Assembly: GCA_041164425.1 (NCBI GenBank)
Contig: JBEAPO010000130.1
Span: 1-47,473, forward strand
DNA length: 47,473 nucleotides
Source of the DNA: F1-20-MAGs119 sp041164425
GTDB taxonomy: Bacteria > Actinomycetota > Acidimicrobiia > Acidimicrobiales > Ilumatobacteraceae
Direction of reading: 5' to 3'
Position 1 is the first letter of the stretch; each line of letters starts with the position of its first letter. Below are positions 38,279 to 47,447 of the stretch, in pieces. A program made the position numbers and the translations under genes. The notes beneath the pieces were generated by a model. It had not been told where the DNA came from. It ran no database searches and worked only from the letters and a program-made list of their open reading frames with translations.

Positions 38279-39721
38279 ATGCCCTTCGAGTACGCACCAG
38301 CGCCCGAATCCCGCTCTGTCGTCAACATCAAGCCGCAGTATGGCCTGTTCATCGATGGCGACTTTGTCGAGTCGAGCGCGGGGAAATTCTTTCCGACCAT
38401 CAATCCGGCCAGTGAAGAAACCCTCAGCGAGGTATCGCACGGCGATCAGGACGACGTCGCACGTGCGGTCGCCGCGGCGCGCAAGGCATACGACGACGTC
38501 TGGTCGCGCATGCCCGGATTCGAACGCTCGAAATACGTCTTTCGCCTTGCTCGACTTCTTCAGGAGCGCGCACGGGAATTCGCGGTGCTCGAATCCCTCG
38601 ACAACGGCAAACCAATTCGCGAGTCACGCGATGTCGATGTTCCGCTTGCAGCCGCTCATTTCTTCTACTACGCGGGATGGGCGGACAAACTGGAACACGC
38701 GGGTTTCGGTCCCAATCCGCGACCGCTGGGCGTCGCGGCGCAAGTGATTCCGTGGAACTTCCCGCTCTTGATGCTGGCCTGGAAAGTCGCGCCGGCGCTC
38801 GCGACAGGTAACACGGTTGTCCTGAAGCCGGCGGAGACAACACCGCTCACTGCACTGCTCTTCGCGGAACTTTGTCAGCAGGCAGATCTGCCACCCGGAG
38901 TCGTCAATATCGTCACCGGGGACGGATCGACAGGCCATCATCTGGTGAGCTCCGATGGAGTCGACAAAGTCGCGTTCACTGGCTCGACCGAAGTCGGTCG
39001 ACAAATCCAGCGCATCGTCGCCGGGACCGACAAACGGTTGACACTCGAACTCGGTGGGAAAGGAGCAAACATCGTCTTCGACGATGCACCCATCGACGAA
39101 GTCATCGAAGGCATCGTTAACGGTATTTATTTCAATCAGGGACACGTTTGTTGTGCAGGATCCCGCTTGCTTCTCCAAGAATCGATTTTCGACGAAGTGA
39201 CGACTCGACTCAAGGAACGACTGACGCGTCTTCGCCTCGGAGATCCCCTCGACAAGAACACGGATATCGGCGCAATCAACAGCGCGGAGCAACTGCGGAG
39301 AATCGAACAGATTGCAGTCTCTGGTGATGACGAAGGTGCAGAGAGGTGGTCTTCGCCATGTATCTTGCCTGACAGAGGTTTTTGGTATCCCCCAACATTG
39401 TTCACCGGAGTGACGCAAGCCCACAGGATCGCGCGCGAAGAGATCTTCGGGCCCGTTCTCTCGGTCCTGACGTTCAGGACTCCCGACGAAGCGGTGGAAA
39501 AGGCAAACAACACGCCGTACGGTCTGTCGGCCGGCGTATGGACGGAAAAGGGCTCGCGAATCTTGTGGATGGCCAACAGGTTGCGTGCCGGAGTGGTATG
39601 GGCGAACACTTTCAACAAGTTCGACCCGGCCAGTCCTTTCGGCGGATTCGGAGAGTCCGGATTCGGACGTGAGGGTGGCGTTCAAGGACTGTTGCCCTAT
39701 CTGCGCAGTGAGGAACGGTGA
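38279..39721 (+). CDS. Aldehyde dehydrogenase, catalytic partner of an ALDH16-like split pair
   Basis: A 480-residue NAD(P)-dependent aldehyde dehydrogenase with a complete active site: GVAAQVIPWNFPLLMLAWK, KPAETTPLTAL, FTGSTEVGRQIQ, general-base ELGGKGANIVF, and catalytic Cys291 in QGHVCCAGSRLL, plus the C-terminal EEIFGPVLSVLTF and GLSAGVWT blocks. ATG 38279 has GAGG 9 bases upstream; a TTG at 38264 overlapping the deoC stop is possible. It probably oxidises acetaldehyde formed by DeoC. The stop overlaps the next start as GTGA. In ALDH16 proteins a catalytic domain like this is fused to a second, catalytically dead domain. Confidence 0.94.
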   Translation: MPFEYAPAPESRSVVNIKPQYGLFIDGDFVESSAGKFFPTINPASEETLSEVSHGDQDDVARAVAAARKAYDDVWSRMPGFERSKYVFRLARLLQERAREFAVLESLDNGKPIRESRDVDVPLAAAHFFYYAGWADKLEHAGFGPNPRPLGVAAQVIPWNFPLLMLAWKVAPALATGNTVVLKPAETTPLTALLFAELCQQADLPPGVVNIVTGDGSTGHHLVSSDGVDKVAFTGSTEVGRQIQRIVAGTDKRLTLELGGKGANIVFDDAPIDEVIEGIVNGIYFNQGHVCCAGSRLLLQESIFDEVTTRLKERLTRLRLGDPLDKNTDIGAINSAEQLRRIEQIAVSGDDEGAERWSSPCILPDRGFWYPPTLFTGVTQAHRIAREEIFGPVLSVLTFRTPDEAVEKANNTPYGLSAGVWTEKGSRILWMANRLRAGVVWANTFNKFDPASPFGGFGESGFGREGGVQGLLPYLRSEER

Positions 39722-40617
39722 ACGATATGGGGAGCCTTCGCTCTGACGAAAACCGCAAGCGACTCGCGGTCAACAAGACTCATAAGTTGTTCATCGCGGG
39801 AGCATTCCCACGGAGCGAATCCGGACGTAGCTACGAGGTCTTCGACTCACACCACGGCTTTCTCGCGAATATGGCCAAGGCGAGCCGCAAAGACGCACGT
39901 GACGCCGCGGTGGCCGCACGCAATGCCCAGCGCGGCTGGGCGAACGCCACGGCCTATAACCGCGGCCAGATTCTCTATCGCATGGCAGAACTCATGGAAG
40001 GACGTCGGAGTCAGTTCATCTCTGAGATTCGCCAGTGCGAAGGCCTCAACAACCACGATGCTGAGGTCGTTGTATCGGCATCGATCGACAGACTCGTTTG
40101 GTACGCCGGCTGGAGTGACAAATTGGCACAGGTCATCGGTAACGCCAATGCCGTTGCGGGACCGTATTTCAACTTTTCCCTTCCCGAGCCGACCGGCGTG
40201 GTTGCGACCGTTGCACCCGAGTCGAGCAGCCTCTTGGGACTCATCAGCGTCATTGCACCGACGATTGTCGCGAGCAACACGATCATCGTGATAGCGAGCG
40301 AGACGCGCCCAGTCCCGGCGATCGCGCTGGCCGAGGTCATCGCGACTTCCGACGTGCCGGCAGGTGTCGTCAACGTGCTCACCGGTAGCCCGGCGGAAAT
40401 CATGCCGTGGTTGGCCAGTCATGCGGACGTCAATGGAATCGATCTGTCTGGAGTTGCCGACGCGCAACTCGCCAAGGAACTCGAAACAGAAGCCGCGGGA
40501 ACCATCAAGCGAATTCGACGACCGTCGCCCGATCACGACTGGTTCTCCGACCCCGGACTCGGTGCAATTCGCAGCTTTCTCGAGATCAAGACCGTCTGGC
40601 ATCCGCAGGGAACCTAA
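39718..40617 (+). CDS. Half-size aldehyde dehydrogenase-like protein lacking the catalytic domain (ALDH16 second-domain-like)
   Basis: A 299-residue ALDH-fold protein that stops after the coenzyme-binding part. Seen: LFIAGAFPRSESGRSYEVFDS, AAVAARNAQRGWANATAYNRG, and PEPTGVVATVAPESSSLLGLI in the place of the ALDH PWN region, then TSDVPAGVVNVLTG. The ELGG base, the catalytic Cys loop and the whole second half of an ALDH are absent, so it cannot catalyse oxidation alone. GTG 39718 overlaps the preceding stop, with GAGGAA just upstream. The two proteins together (about 780 residues) equal an ALDH16, suggesting a split version acting as one complex. The stop is clean and codon use is regular, so it does not look like a broken gene. 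Confidence 0.85.
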   Translation: MNDMGSLRSDENRKRLAVNKTHKLFIAGAFPRSESGRSYEVFDSHHGFLANMAKASRKDARDAAVAARNAQRGWANATAYNRGQILYRMAELMEGRRSQFISEIRQCEGLNNHDAEVVVSASIDRLVWYAGWSDKLAQVIGNANAVAGPYFNFSLPEPTGVVATVAPESSSLLGLISVIAPTIVASNTIIVIASETRPVPAIALAEVIATSDVPAGVVNVLTGSPAEIMPWLASHADVNGIDLSGVADAQLAKELETEAAGTIKRIRRPSPDHDWFSDPGLGAIRSFLEIKTVWHPQGT

Positions 40618-40640
40618 AACGTTGCGGGTATTGCTTCGTG

Positions 40641-41780
40641 TCAGTCGCGGAGATTCAAGTAGCCCGGCTTTATCTGGCCGTTGATGATTGCAAGACGTTG
40701 ATCGAACGGCAAGAACGCGCTTTTCATCGCATTGATGGTGAGCCACTCGAAGTCGGATTCGGTGAATCCGAATGCATCTCGCAACAATGAAAATTCGCGG
40801 CTCATCGATGTTCCCGACATCAATCGATTATCGGTGTTAACCGTCACTCGAAACCCGAGGCTCCTCAACAAGCCGATTGGATGTTCGCTTATTGATGCAG
40901 CTGCACCGGTTTGGACATTCGAACTCGGACAGAGCTCCAGTGGAATTCGTTTGTCACGTACGTATGCGGCTAGTCGACCCAGGTTCGGGCTGCCATCGGC
41001 GATATTCGCGATGTCGTCGACGATACGCACACCGTGACCAAGGCGATCGGCACCGCAGAGCTGAAGTGCTTCCCAGATCGACGGCAGCCCGAATCCTTCG
41101 CCGGCGTGGATCGTGAAACGTGCGTTCTCGCCGCGGAGGTATTCGAAGGCGGGCAAGTGTTCCGTCGGCGGGTACCCGGCCTCGGCACCCGCGATATCGA
41201 ATCCGACAACGCCCTCGTCGCGGTACTTGACGACAAGTTTGGCAACATCGAGTGACTCACTTTCGGTGCGCATCGCAGAAAGGAGGAGTCCAACCCGGAT
41301 CCGAACTCCACGGTCCGCCATCCGCTTCTCCCCCTCGCGAAATCCGCCGATCACAGACTCGATGGCGTCCTCCATTTTCAGGCCTCGCATCAAATGAAGT
41401 TCTGGAGCAAAGCGGACTTCGGCATAGACGACGCCATCCACGGCAAGGTCTTCAACACATTCCGACGCGACACGACGCAGCGCGCCGACTGTTTGCATCA
41501 CTGCAACTGTGTGCCGGAAGGTCTCAAGGTAAAGATCGAGCGTTCCCGAGTTGGCGGATTCCACGAACCAAGCCTCGAGTTCACGCGGGTCAAGAGAGGG
41601 AAGGTCGCGATATTCGACTTCCTGTGCGAGGTCAATGATTGTCTGCGGTCTCAGGCCACCATCGAGGTGATCGTGCAGAAGTACTTTTGGAAGTTTCCGT
41701 ATCTTGCCGTCGTCCAAGCCGGTACCAATTCGCGATTCGCCCCGGTCATTCGAAGGACAAGAAGACACTTTCTTAATCAA
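40641..41780 (-). CDS. add: Adenosine deaminase
   Basis: A 379-residue adenosine/AMP deaminase-family enzyme giving inosine and ammonia. Seen: zinc ligands in LLHDHLDGG, FDIAGAEAG, FTIHAGEGFGLP with general-acid Glu, LGHGVRI, ELCPSSNVQTGA, and VTVNTDNRLMSGTSM holding the late Asp ligands. The start at TTG 41780 overlaps the thymidine phosphorylase stop; GTG 41768 is a second possible start. Last gene of the minus-strand run, 23 bp from the end of the convergent half-size dehydrogenase gene. Inosine made here is a substrate of the PNP in the plus-strand run. Confidence 0.95.
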   Translation of the reverse strand: MIKKVSSCPSNDRGESRIGTGLDDGKIRKLPKVLLHDHLDGGLRPQTIIDLAQEVEYRDLPSLDPRELEAWFVESANSGTLDLYLETFRHTVAVMQTVGALRRVASECVEDLAVDGVVYAEVRFAPELHLMRGLKMEDAIESVIGGFREGEKRMADRGVRIRVGLLLSAMRTESESLDVAKLVVKYRDEGVVGFDIAGAEAGYPPTEHLPAFEYLRGENARFTIHAGEGFGLPSIWEALQLCGADRLGHGVRIVDDIANIADGSPNLGRLAAYVRDKRIPLELCPSSNVQTGAAASISEHPIGLLRSLGFRVTVNTDNRLMSGTSMSREFSLLRDAFGFTESDFEWLTINAMKSAFLPFDQRLAIINGQIKPGYLNLRD

Positions 41781-43069
41781 CCAATCCGTTCGAGAATGAG
41801 AGGGAGCCTCGTCGAATCGTTATATGTGTCATTGCTGATTTCCGTACCTTCATGCACGACACCAAGGGCGGTTTCGAACCTCGAATCGTCGTCCGTAAAA
41901 AGCGTGAACAGGGGCTGACCCTTAGACACGACCGCACCAGGACGAACGTGCAATTCGATTCCTGCTCCAAGCGAGACAGCATCTTCTTTTCGCGAACGTC
42001 CGGCCCCAAGGCGCCAAGCCGCAACGCCGAATGCTCGGGCATCCATTCGTTGAACCGTGCCATCGGCTTCCGACGACACGACGTGGCTGTGGCGGGCCAC
42101 GGGAAGTGGAGCGTCAGGATCTCCGCCCTGAGCACGAACCATTTTTCGCCATCGGTCCATCGCCCGACCACTGGCAAGCGCGTCGCGCGGATCTTTGTCG
42201 CCGAGACCGACGAGTTCGAGCATTTCTTCCGCGAGTCGAATGACGAGCGCAACAAGGTCAGGTGGCCCTCCCCCAGCCAATACCTCGATTGACTCTTCGA
42301 CTTCGAGGGAATTCCCGATCTTGAGTCCGAGCGGAACATCCATCGCTGTGATGAGTGCGCGAGTCTTCACTCCGGCGGCTTGGCCAATCGTCACCATAGT
42401 CTCTGCGAGTCGCTTTGCTTTGTCCGGTTCGCGCATGAATGCACCCGAACCAGTCTTGACATCAAGAACCAACGCATCGGTTCCTTCTGCAATTTTCTTG
42501 CTCATGATGCTGCTTGCAATAAGTGGGATCGACTCGACGGTCGCGGTGACGTCGCGCAAGGCGTAAAGCTTTCGGTCCGCAGGCGCCAGTCCCTCTCCGG
42601 CCGCACAGATGACGCACCCGGCTTGCCTAATGACCTCCTCGATTTCGGTGTTGGTCAGTTGGGCACGGAATCCCGAAATCGACTCGAGTTTGTCCAGCGT
42701 TCCGCCCGTGTGGCCAAGACCACGTCCGCTCAGTTGCGGCACTGCGGCGCCGCATGCCGCAACAAGGGGCGCAAGTGGAAGCGACACCTTGTCGCCGACA
42801 CCACCGGTCGAGTGTTTGTCAACTGTCGGCACGCCGAGCTGTGCAAAAGAAAGCCGCTCACCAGATCTCACCATCGCATCGGTCCACCGGTGAACCTCTC
42901 GATCAGTCATCTCGTTCAGCAGAATCGCCATGGTCAACGCCGACATTTGCTCGTCGGCCACCACACCACGCACGTAGGCATCGACTACCCAGTCAATTTG
43001 GGCGTCGGTCAATTCCGCGCGATCGCGTTTTGCGCCGATCACGTCAACAGCGGCGAACGGCTCAACCAT
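41777..43069 (-). CDS. deoA: Thymidine (pyrimidine-nucleoside) phosphorylase
   Basis: A 430-residue phosphorylase that splits thymidine (and deoxyuridine, perhaps uridine) to base and deoxyribose-1-phosphate. Seen: family signature SGRGLGHTGGTLDKLESI, phosphate site VDKHSTGGVGDKVSL, ALRDVTATVESIPLIASSIMSKK, VLDVKTGSGAFM, and the C-terminal domain LGAGRSRKEDAVS. The length equals the family. ATG 43069 overlaps the cytidine deaminase stop region by 8 bases, so the genes are translationally coupled. Whether it is thymidine-specific or pyrimidine-general cannot be read safely from sequence. Confidence 0.95.
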   Translation of the reverse strand: MVEPFAAVDVIGAKRDRAELTDAQIDWVVDAYVRGVVADEQMSALTMAILLNEMTDREVHRWTDAMVRSGERLSFAQLGVPTVDKHSTGGVGDKVSLPLAPLVAACGAAVPQLSGRGLGHTGGTLDKLESISGFRAQLTNTEIEEVIRQAGCVICAAGEGLAPADRKLYALRDVTATVESIPLIASSIMSKKIAEGTDALVLDVKTGSGAFMREPDKAKRLAETMVTIGQAAGVKTRALITAMDVPLGLKIGNSLEVEESIEVLAGGGPPDLVALVIRLAEEMLELVGLGDKDPRDALASGRAMDRWRKMVRAQGGDPDAPLPVARHSHVVSSEADGTVQRMDARAFGVAAWRLGAGRSRKEDAVSLGAGIELHVRPGAVVSKGQPLFTLFTDDDSRFETALGVVHEGTEISNDTYNDSTRLPLILERIG

Positions 43070-43502
43070 TGGTACGTTCCTCGGCTCGGTTATCGAGGTC
43101 TTCGGGGACGAATGGCTGCGGGAGAATTTCGGTCATCGTTCGCACCCCCAACGGCGTCATGATGACGAATCCCGGTGCTGCGTGCTCCAAGAGAAGTTGG
43201 CGACATCGTCCGCAAGGCATCAGAACATCTTTGTGCTGGTCGACACAGACCATCGCAATCAATTTTCCGCCGCCCGTCCCATGAAGACTCGAAACCAACC
43301 CGCACTCCGCACACAAACCAAGACCGTACGACGCATTCTCGACATTGCAGCCGGAGACGATCGTGCCCGTGGTCGTCAATCCAGCCGCACCCACCTTGAA
43401 CCGCGAGTACGGCGCGTACGCATGGCTCATCGCGTTGCCAGCTTCCTCGATGAGAACCGACCACTCGACCTGTTCCGGAGTTTGCTGTCGTCCGTTCGCC
43501 AT
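43062..43502 (-). CDS. cdd: Cytidine deaminase
   Basis: A 146-residue tetrameric-type deaminase converting (deoxy)cytidine to (deoxy)uridine. Seen: APYSRFKVGAAG, substrate/zinc motif GCNVENASYGLGLCAE, and zinc ligands in MPCGRCRQLLLE. The start is set at ATG 43502, which has AAGGAG 5 bases upstream; a GTG at 43508 in the same frame would lie on that site. The C-terminus overlaps deoA by 8 bases. It feeds uridine and deoxyuridine to the phosphorylase. Preceded by the permease gene with 2 bp spacing. Confidence 0.95.
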   Translation of the reverse strand: MANGRQQTPEQVEWSVLIEEAGNAMSHAYAPYSRFKVGAAGLTTTGTIVSGCNVENASYGLGLCAECGLVSSLHGTGGGKLIAMVCVDQHKDVLMPCGRCRQLLLEHAAPGFVIMTPLGVRTMTEILPQPFVPEDLDNRAEERTNG

Positions 43503-43504
43503 GT

Positions 43505-44728
43505 TCACTCCTTTGTATACGGTTGGCCACCGGCGGCAGGTGGGCGTACTGCCCCGATGAGTCCTGCTACGACAACGATTGTCACAAGGTAAGGCGCCAT
43601 CGACAGGAATTCGCCCGGTATCGGAGTCCCGAGAACCGCAAACTTCTGTTGCAACGAATAAAAGAACCCGAACACGAGTGCCGCCGAAAATGCACCGACC
43701 GGACTATAGGCCCCGAAAATCATCGCTGCGAGTCCGATGAATCCTCGCCCTGCGGTCATACCTTCATCGAATCGTCCGACGGAACCAATGGTGAACCAGG
43801 CACCCCCGAGTCCACCCACCATTCCACCGAAGATCACCGCCGTGTATCGCGTTCGTGCGACGTTGATTCCAAGAGTGTCGGCGGCCTTCGGATTTTCTCC
43901 AACGCTACGAGTTCTCAGTCCCCATGCGGTTCGGTACAGAGCGAAGGCCACAAGACCGACCAGCACAAACGTCATGTACACGATGACAGTTTGGTCGAAG
44001 AACATCTTCCCTACGATCGGAATGTCGGCGAGCAGTGGAATCTTGAAGGCCCTGAAGATACGTGCGTCGTTCAGATGTGGTTTCTTCACAAGCACCTGTG
44101 CGGTGAGAAATGATGTGAGCCCGAGAACCAAAATATTGAGGACGACACCGATGATGATTTGGTCGACGCGAAACTTCACCGCCAAGACCGCTAGCAGCGC
44201 TGCAAGGACCGCACCCGTCATGATTGCAGCGAAAAGTCCAATCCACTGTCCGTAGAGAGAACCAAATATCGCGCCGCTGAACGCACCTCCGAGCATCATT
44301 CCTTCGATTCCGATGTTCACGACGCCTGAACGCTCGCACAGAATGCCCGCCATCGCACCGAGTGCGATGGGAGTTGCGCTCGCAACCATCGCGACCAACA
44401 TGCTGATCAGCGAAAACTCCTTCCCGGCCGTCGCCCAGACGATGACCGCAACGACGAAGAGTGCAAGTGCGAGGCCGAGTGCGATGGTGTGCCGTCCAGA
44501 AGTCCGCTTGGTCACCAGCAAAAACGCGATCGCCGCCAACAACGCGGCCATGAGCCACAACGTCGGCGTCGCAGGCAATCGAAGGGGATTGAGTTGGATC
44601 TTTTCCTTGGGGTAGCTGAGTCCGAACGACGAACGTCCTTTTCCGCGCGCGTCCGGGGCGAGGAGAAACAGCGTGACAACGGATAATCCAAAGACCAGGA
44701 GTCCAGAAATGCGCTCGCGATTTCTCAT
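43505..44728 (-). CDS. Nucleoside ABC transporter permease (BMP-type importer, second permease)
   Basis: A 407-residue branched-chain-amino-acid/ribose-type permease with about ten hydrophobic segments. The core includes ATPIALGAMAGILCERSGVVNIGIEGMML, the permease loop WGLRTRSVGENPKAADTLGINV, GGMVGGLGGAWFTI, and FIGLAAMIFGAYSPVGA. The N-terminal 100 residues form an extra membrane region (LVFGLSVVTLFLLAPD and TLWLMAALLAAIAF). ATG 44728 overlaps the stop of the other permease as ATGA; a longer upstream frame is not used. Pairs with the gene at 44725-45840 as the membrane channel of a nucleoside importer. Confidence 0.93.
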   Translation of the reverse strand: MRNRERISGLLVFGLSVVTLFLLAPDARGKGRSSFGLSYPKEKIQLNPLRLPATPTLWLMAALLAAIAFLLVTKRTSGRHTIALGLALALFVVAVIVWATAGKEFSLISMLVAMVASATPIALGAMAGILCERSGVVNIGIEGMMLGGAFSGAIFGSLYGQWIGLFAAIMTGAVLAALLAVLAVKFRVDQIIIGVVLNILVLGLTSFLTAQVLVKKPHLNDARIFRAFKIPLLADIPIVGKMFFDQTVIVYMTFVLVGLVAFALYRTAWGLRTRSVGENPKAADTLGINVARTRYTAVIFGGMVGGLGGAWFTIGSVGRFDEGMTAGRGFIGLAAMIFGAYSPVGAFSAALVFGFFYSLQQKFAVLGTPIPGEFLSMAPYLVTIVVVAGLIGAVRPPAAGGQPYTKE

Positions 44729-45840
44729 GACGACCGACCCTGCGGAGAGGTCCCGGACTCGGTGGAGGACTTCAATCGGAATACCCATGACACCAGTGAC
44801 GGCGCAGCGATGAAGATAATCACGAGCGCCTGAATCACCGACACCAGGTCAATTCCGACCCCGGCACGAGCCTGCATTTGTTGACCCCCCGCCCGAAGTG
44901 CGCCAAAGAGTAGAGCAGAAGCAACGACACCCCAGGGTTTCGACTTTCCGAGCAGCGCGACCGCAATGCCGTCGAATCCGAGATTCGCAGAGAAACCCGG
45001 AGAAGCGCGATTGAGAACTCCGAGAACCTGGCTAGAGCCAGCGAGCCCGGCGAGCCCTCCTGCAAACATCATCGCGAGTATGTACACCTTTGTCGCGGAC
45101 ATTCCGGCGTACTTTGCTGAGTCCGCATTCGAACCAACGGCGCGGAACTCGAACCCAACCGTTGTTCTCCCCAACAGCCAAGCGACGAGACCCGCCGCAC
45201 ACAAAGCAACGATGAGTCCGGCGTGGACGCGCATGGAGCCGTCCCACCACCCCAACAGGTGCGGCAGCCGCGCGGACTCGGCGATGTTCTTCGAAACCGG
45301 ATCGTTTCGACCTTCTCGTTGAAAGAGAGTCGTTTTCAGGAAGTAATCGACGAGTCGTAGAGCCACGAAATTCATCATGATGGTGACGATGACCTCGTGA
45401 GCCCCGGTTCGTGCCTTCAAGAGACCGGGAACGAAGCCCCAGAGCGCACCGCCGAGGACTCCCGCGAACAGCGCTATCGGCAAATGAAGGAACGCGGGCA
45501 AACTCGAAAACGTGAAGCCCGCGTAGACCGCGCACATGCCTCCGGCCATGATCTGGCCTTCGCCACCGATATTGAAAAGTCCCGATCGAAATGCGATCGC
45601 GACCGCCAGTCCCGAAAGTATCAGTGGTGTTGCTGCCGTCAGAGTTTCCGAGAAGGCTTTTGCCGAGCCGACCGACCCAACGAACAACTGGCGGTACGCG
45701 TTCAGGGTGTCGCTCCAACTCGTTCCCGCCAACATGACGATGAGAGCACCGAGGACAAAAGCCGCGGCAATTGCAAAGAACGGCACGAGAACGGAATTGG
45801 TCCACCGGGGTGAACGTACCGGCATGACTTTCTCGCTCAT
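44725..45840 (-). CDS. Nucleoside ABC transporter permease (BMP-type importer, first permease)
   Basis: A 371-residue permease. Seen: TAATPLILSGLAVAIAFRSGLFNIGGEGQIM (family core), GAHEVIVTIMMNFVAL, FEFRAVGSNADSAKYAGMSATKVY (coupling loop to the ATPase), GLAGLAGSSQVLGV, and FDGIAVALLGKSKPWGV. ATG 45840 overlaps the ATPase stop (ATGA). The partner permease follows with the same kind of overlap, so the three genes are translationally chained. Related importers carry purine and pyrimidine nucleosides; the surrounding deaminases and phosphorylases support that cargo. Confidence 0.93.
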   Translation of the reverse strand: MSEKVMPVRSPRWTNSVLVPFFAIAAAFVLGALIVMLAGTSWSDTLNAYRQLFVGSVGSAKAFSETLTAATPLILSGLAVAIAFRSGLFNIGGEGQIMAGGMCAVYAGFTFSSLPAFLHLPIALFAGVLGGALWGFVPGLLKARTGAHEVIVTIMMNFVALRLVDYFLKTTLFQREGRNDPVSKNIAESARLPHLLGWWDGSMRVHAGLIVALCAAGLVAWLLGRTTVGFEFRAVGSNADSAKYAGMSATKVYILAMMFAGGLAGLAGSSQVLGVLNRASPGFSANLGFDGIAVALLGKSKPWGVVASALLFGALRAGGQQMQARAGVGIDLVSVIQALVIIFIAAPSLVSWVFRLKSSTESGTSPQGRSS

Positions 45841-47354
45841 GCCACGTTCTCGCGATGACGCCCGGCCATGTAGAGACCAACTTCGAGAGGATCGGTCTCA
45901 GCCGTGAGTAGTTCGGCAACGATGACGCCTTCGAACATGACGAGGATCCTGTCAGACAACGCAAAGATCTCGTCAAGTTCCGTTGAAACGATGAGGATTG
46001 CTTTACCTTCATCACGTTTTTCGACGATTCGTTGGTGGATGTATTCGATCGATCCAACATCGATTCCACGCGTCGGCTGCGAACACACCACAAGAGGTAC
46101 ATCGCGACTGAATTCACGCGCCACGATCATTTTTTGTGCATTACCCCCCGACAGTGCACGCGCGAGGTTGTTCACGTCGTTCGGACGAACGTCGTAGTTG
46201 TTGACCATTTGCTCGGCTGCCGTCGCAACAACCTTGCGCTGAATGATTCCGCGCCGGGAATAGGGTTCGTCGTAGTACGAGTCAAGAACAAGGTTCTCCG
46301 CGACTGTGAAAGCGCCCACCATGCCCGCTCGTGTTCGGTCCTCGGGAACGTGCGCCATGCCAAGTCGGTGCCGCTGCCTCGGAGTCATTTTCGTGATGTC
46401 ACGGCCGACGAGACGCACTTGGCCATCAACAGGTAACGCGATTCCCGTCAGTGCATTGATGAGTTCGGTCTGACCGTTTCCCTGGATACCGGCAATTCCA
46501 ACTATTTCTCCAGCATTCACCACAAAAGATGCGCCTTTGACAACCTCGTGTCCCGCATCGTCCGTGCATGTCAGTCGCTCAACCTCCAATACTGCGCTGC
46601 CCGGCTTTTTGGAGGATTTTGTCGCTTTCAATTCGACGTCGCGACCGACCATCATTTTCGCGAGCGTCTCCGGTGTTGCGTCGGCCGGGTTGGCTTCACC
46701 CACCACCCGACCACCTCGCATCACAACAATGTCATCGGCCACCGCGAGCGCCTCTTTGAGTTTGTGAGTGATGAAGATAACAGTGGCACCGCGTTGTCTC
46801 AGTTCGACAACAATTCGAAAGAACTCATCGACTTCTTGCGGGGTCAGGACCGCGGTCGGTTCATCAAAGACCAGAATTTTCGCGCCGCGGAGAAGGATCT
46901 TGATGATCTCGACTCGCTGTTGGAGCCCAACGGGCAAGGTTTCGATGATTGCATCCGGATCAACCGCCAGACCGTAACGAGTCGAAATCTCTCGCACACG
47001 TTCGCGGGCCTCGTTTCGCCGCAAGATGCCTGCGACACCCACCGGCTCGATTCCCAAAATCACGTTCTCATAGACGGTCAGAACGGGAACGAGCATGAAG
47101 TGTTGGTACACCATGCCAATCCCGGCCGCGATCGAGTCGCCGGGCCCATCGAACGACTGACTGACACCGTCAAGGAGAATCTCCCCCGCATCGGGGCGAT
47201 AGAGCCCGGACAAGATATTCATGAGCGTGCTCTTGCCCGCGCCATTTTCACCGATCAGTGCGAGCACACGTCCCGAGCGAGCGGTCAGATTCACGTCATC
47301 GTTGGCGATGACACCCGGAAACCTCTTGGTTACTGCTCTTAGTTCGAGATCCAC
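45837..47354 (-). CDS. Nucleoside ABC transporter ATPase with two nucleotide-binding domains
   Basis: A 505-residue duplicated ABC ATPase. Domain 1 has Walker A GENGAGKSTLMNIL, a Q-loop MVYQHFMLVP, a changed signature LPVGLQQRVEI and Walker B ILVFDEPTAVLT. Domain 2 has a degenerate Walker A GIQGNGQTEL (no Lys) but an intact LSGGNAQKMIVARE signature. This asymmetry is normal for sugar and BMP-type nucleoside importers. It energises uptake with the two permeases. The ATG is at 47354. A strong hairpin separates it from the binding-protein gene upstream, which suggests lower expression than that protein. Confidence 0.95.
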   Translation of the reverse strand: MDLELRAVTKRFPGVIANDDVNLTARSGRVLALIGENGAGKSTLMNILSGLYRPDAGEILLDGVSQSFDGPGDSIAAGIGMVYQHFMLVPVLTVYENVILGIEPVGVAGILRRNEARERVREISTRYGLAVDPDAIIETLPVGLQQRVEIIKILLRGAKILVFDEPTAVLTPQEVDEFFRIVVELRQRGATVIFITHKLKEALAVADDIVVMRGGRVVGEANPADATPETLAKMMVGRDVELKATKSSKKPGSAVLEVERLTCTDDAGHEVVKGASFVVNAGEIVGIAGIQGNGQTELINALTGIALPVDGQVRLVGRDITKMTPRQRHRLGMAHVPEDRTRAGMVGAFTVAENLVLDSYYDEPYSRRGIIQRKVVATAAEQMVNNYDVRPNDVNNLARALSGGNAQKMIVAREFSRDVPLVVCSQPTRGIDVGSIEYIHQRIVEKRDEGKAILIVSTELDEIFALSDRILVMFEGVIVAELLTAETDPLEVGLYMAGRHRENVA

Positions 47355-47410
47355 TCAAGCTCCCCAGGCCACCTTCGACCCGTACGCACAAGTCGAAGCA
47401 AAATGTTCTG

Positions 47411-47441
47411 AGGGGCGGGAATCACGTGGATTCCCGCCCCT
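47411..47441 (-). terminator. Hairpin between the binding-protein gene and the ABC ATPase gene
   Basis: AGGGGCGGGAATC (47411-47423) pairs perfectly over 13 bases with GATTCCCGCCCCT (47429-47441) around a 5-base loop. On the minus strand it is followed by CAGAACATTTTG, which includes a short T run. It probably works as a partial terminator after the binding-protein gene. Confidence 0.7.
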
Positions 47442-47447
47442 CCGAAT

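Noticed and set aside
38624..39685. Long minus-strand open frame opposite the aldehyde dehydrogenase
   Set aside because: The translated product is low in hydrophobic pattern and rich in Arg and Cys, as expected for a shadow of a real gene.
39718..40617. Second aldehyde dehydrogenase as a truncated pseudogene
   Set aside because: It has a coupled start with a ribosome binding site, a clean stop and regular codon use, and no remnant of the missing half follows it; a functional half protein is more likely.
46480..46560. Degenerate Walker A in the second half of the ABC ATPase as a sign of a broken gene
   Set aside because: One degenerate nucleotide-binding domain is normal in duplicated ATPases of sugar and nucleoside importers.
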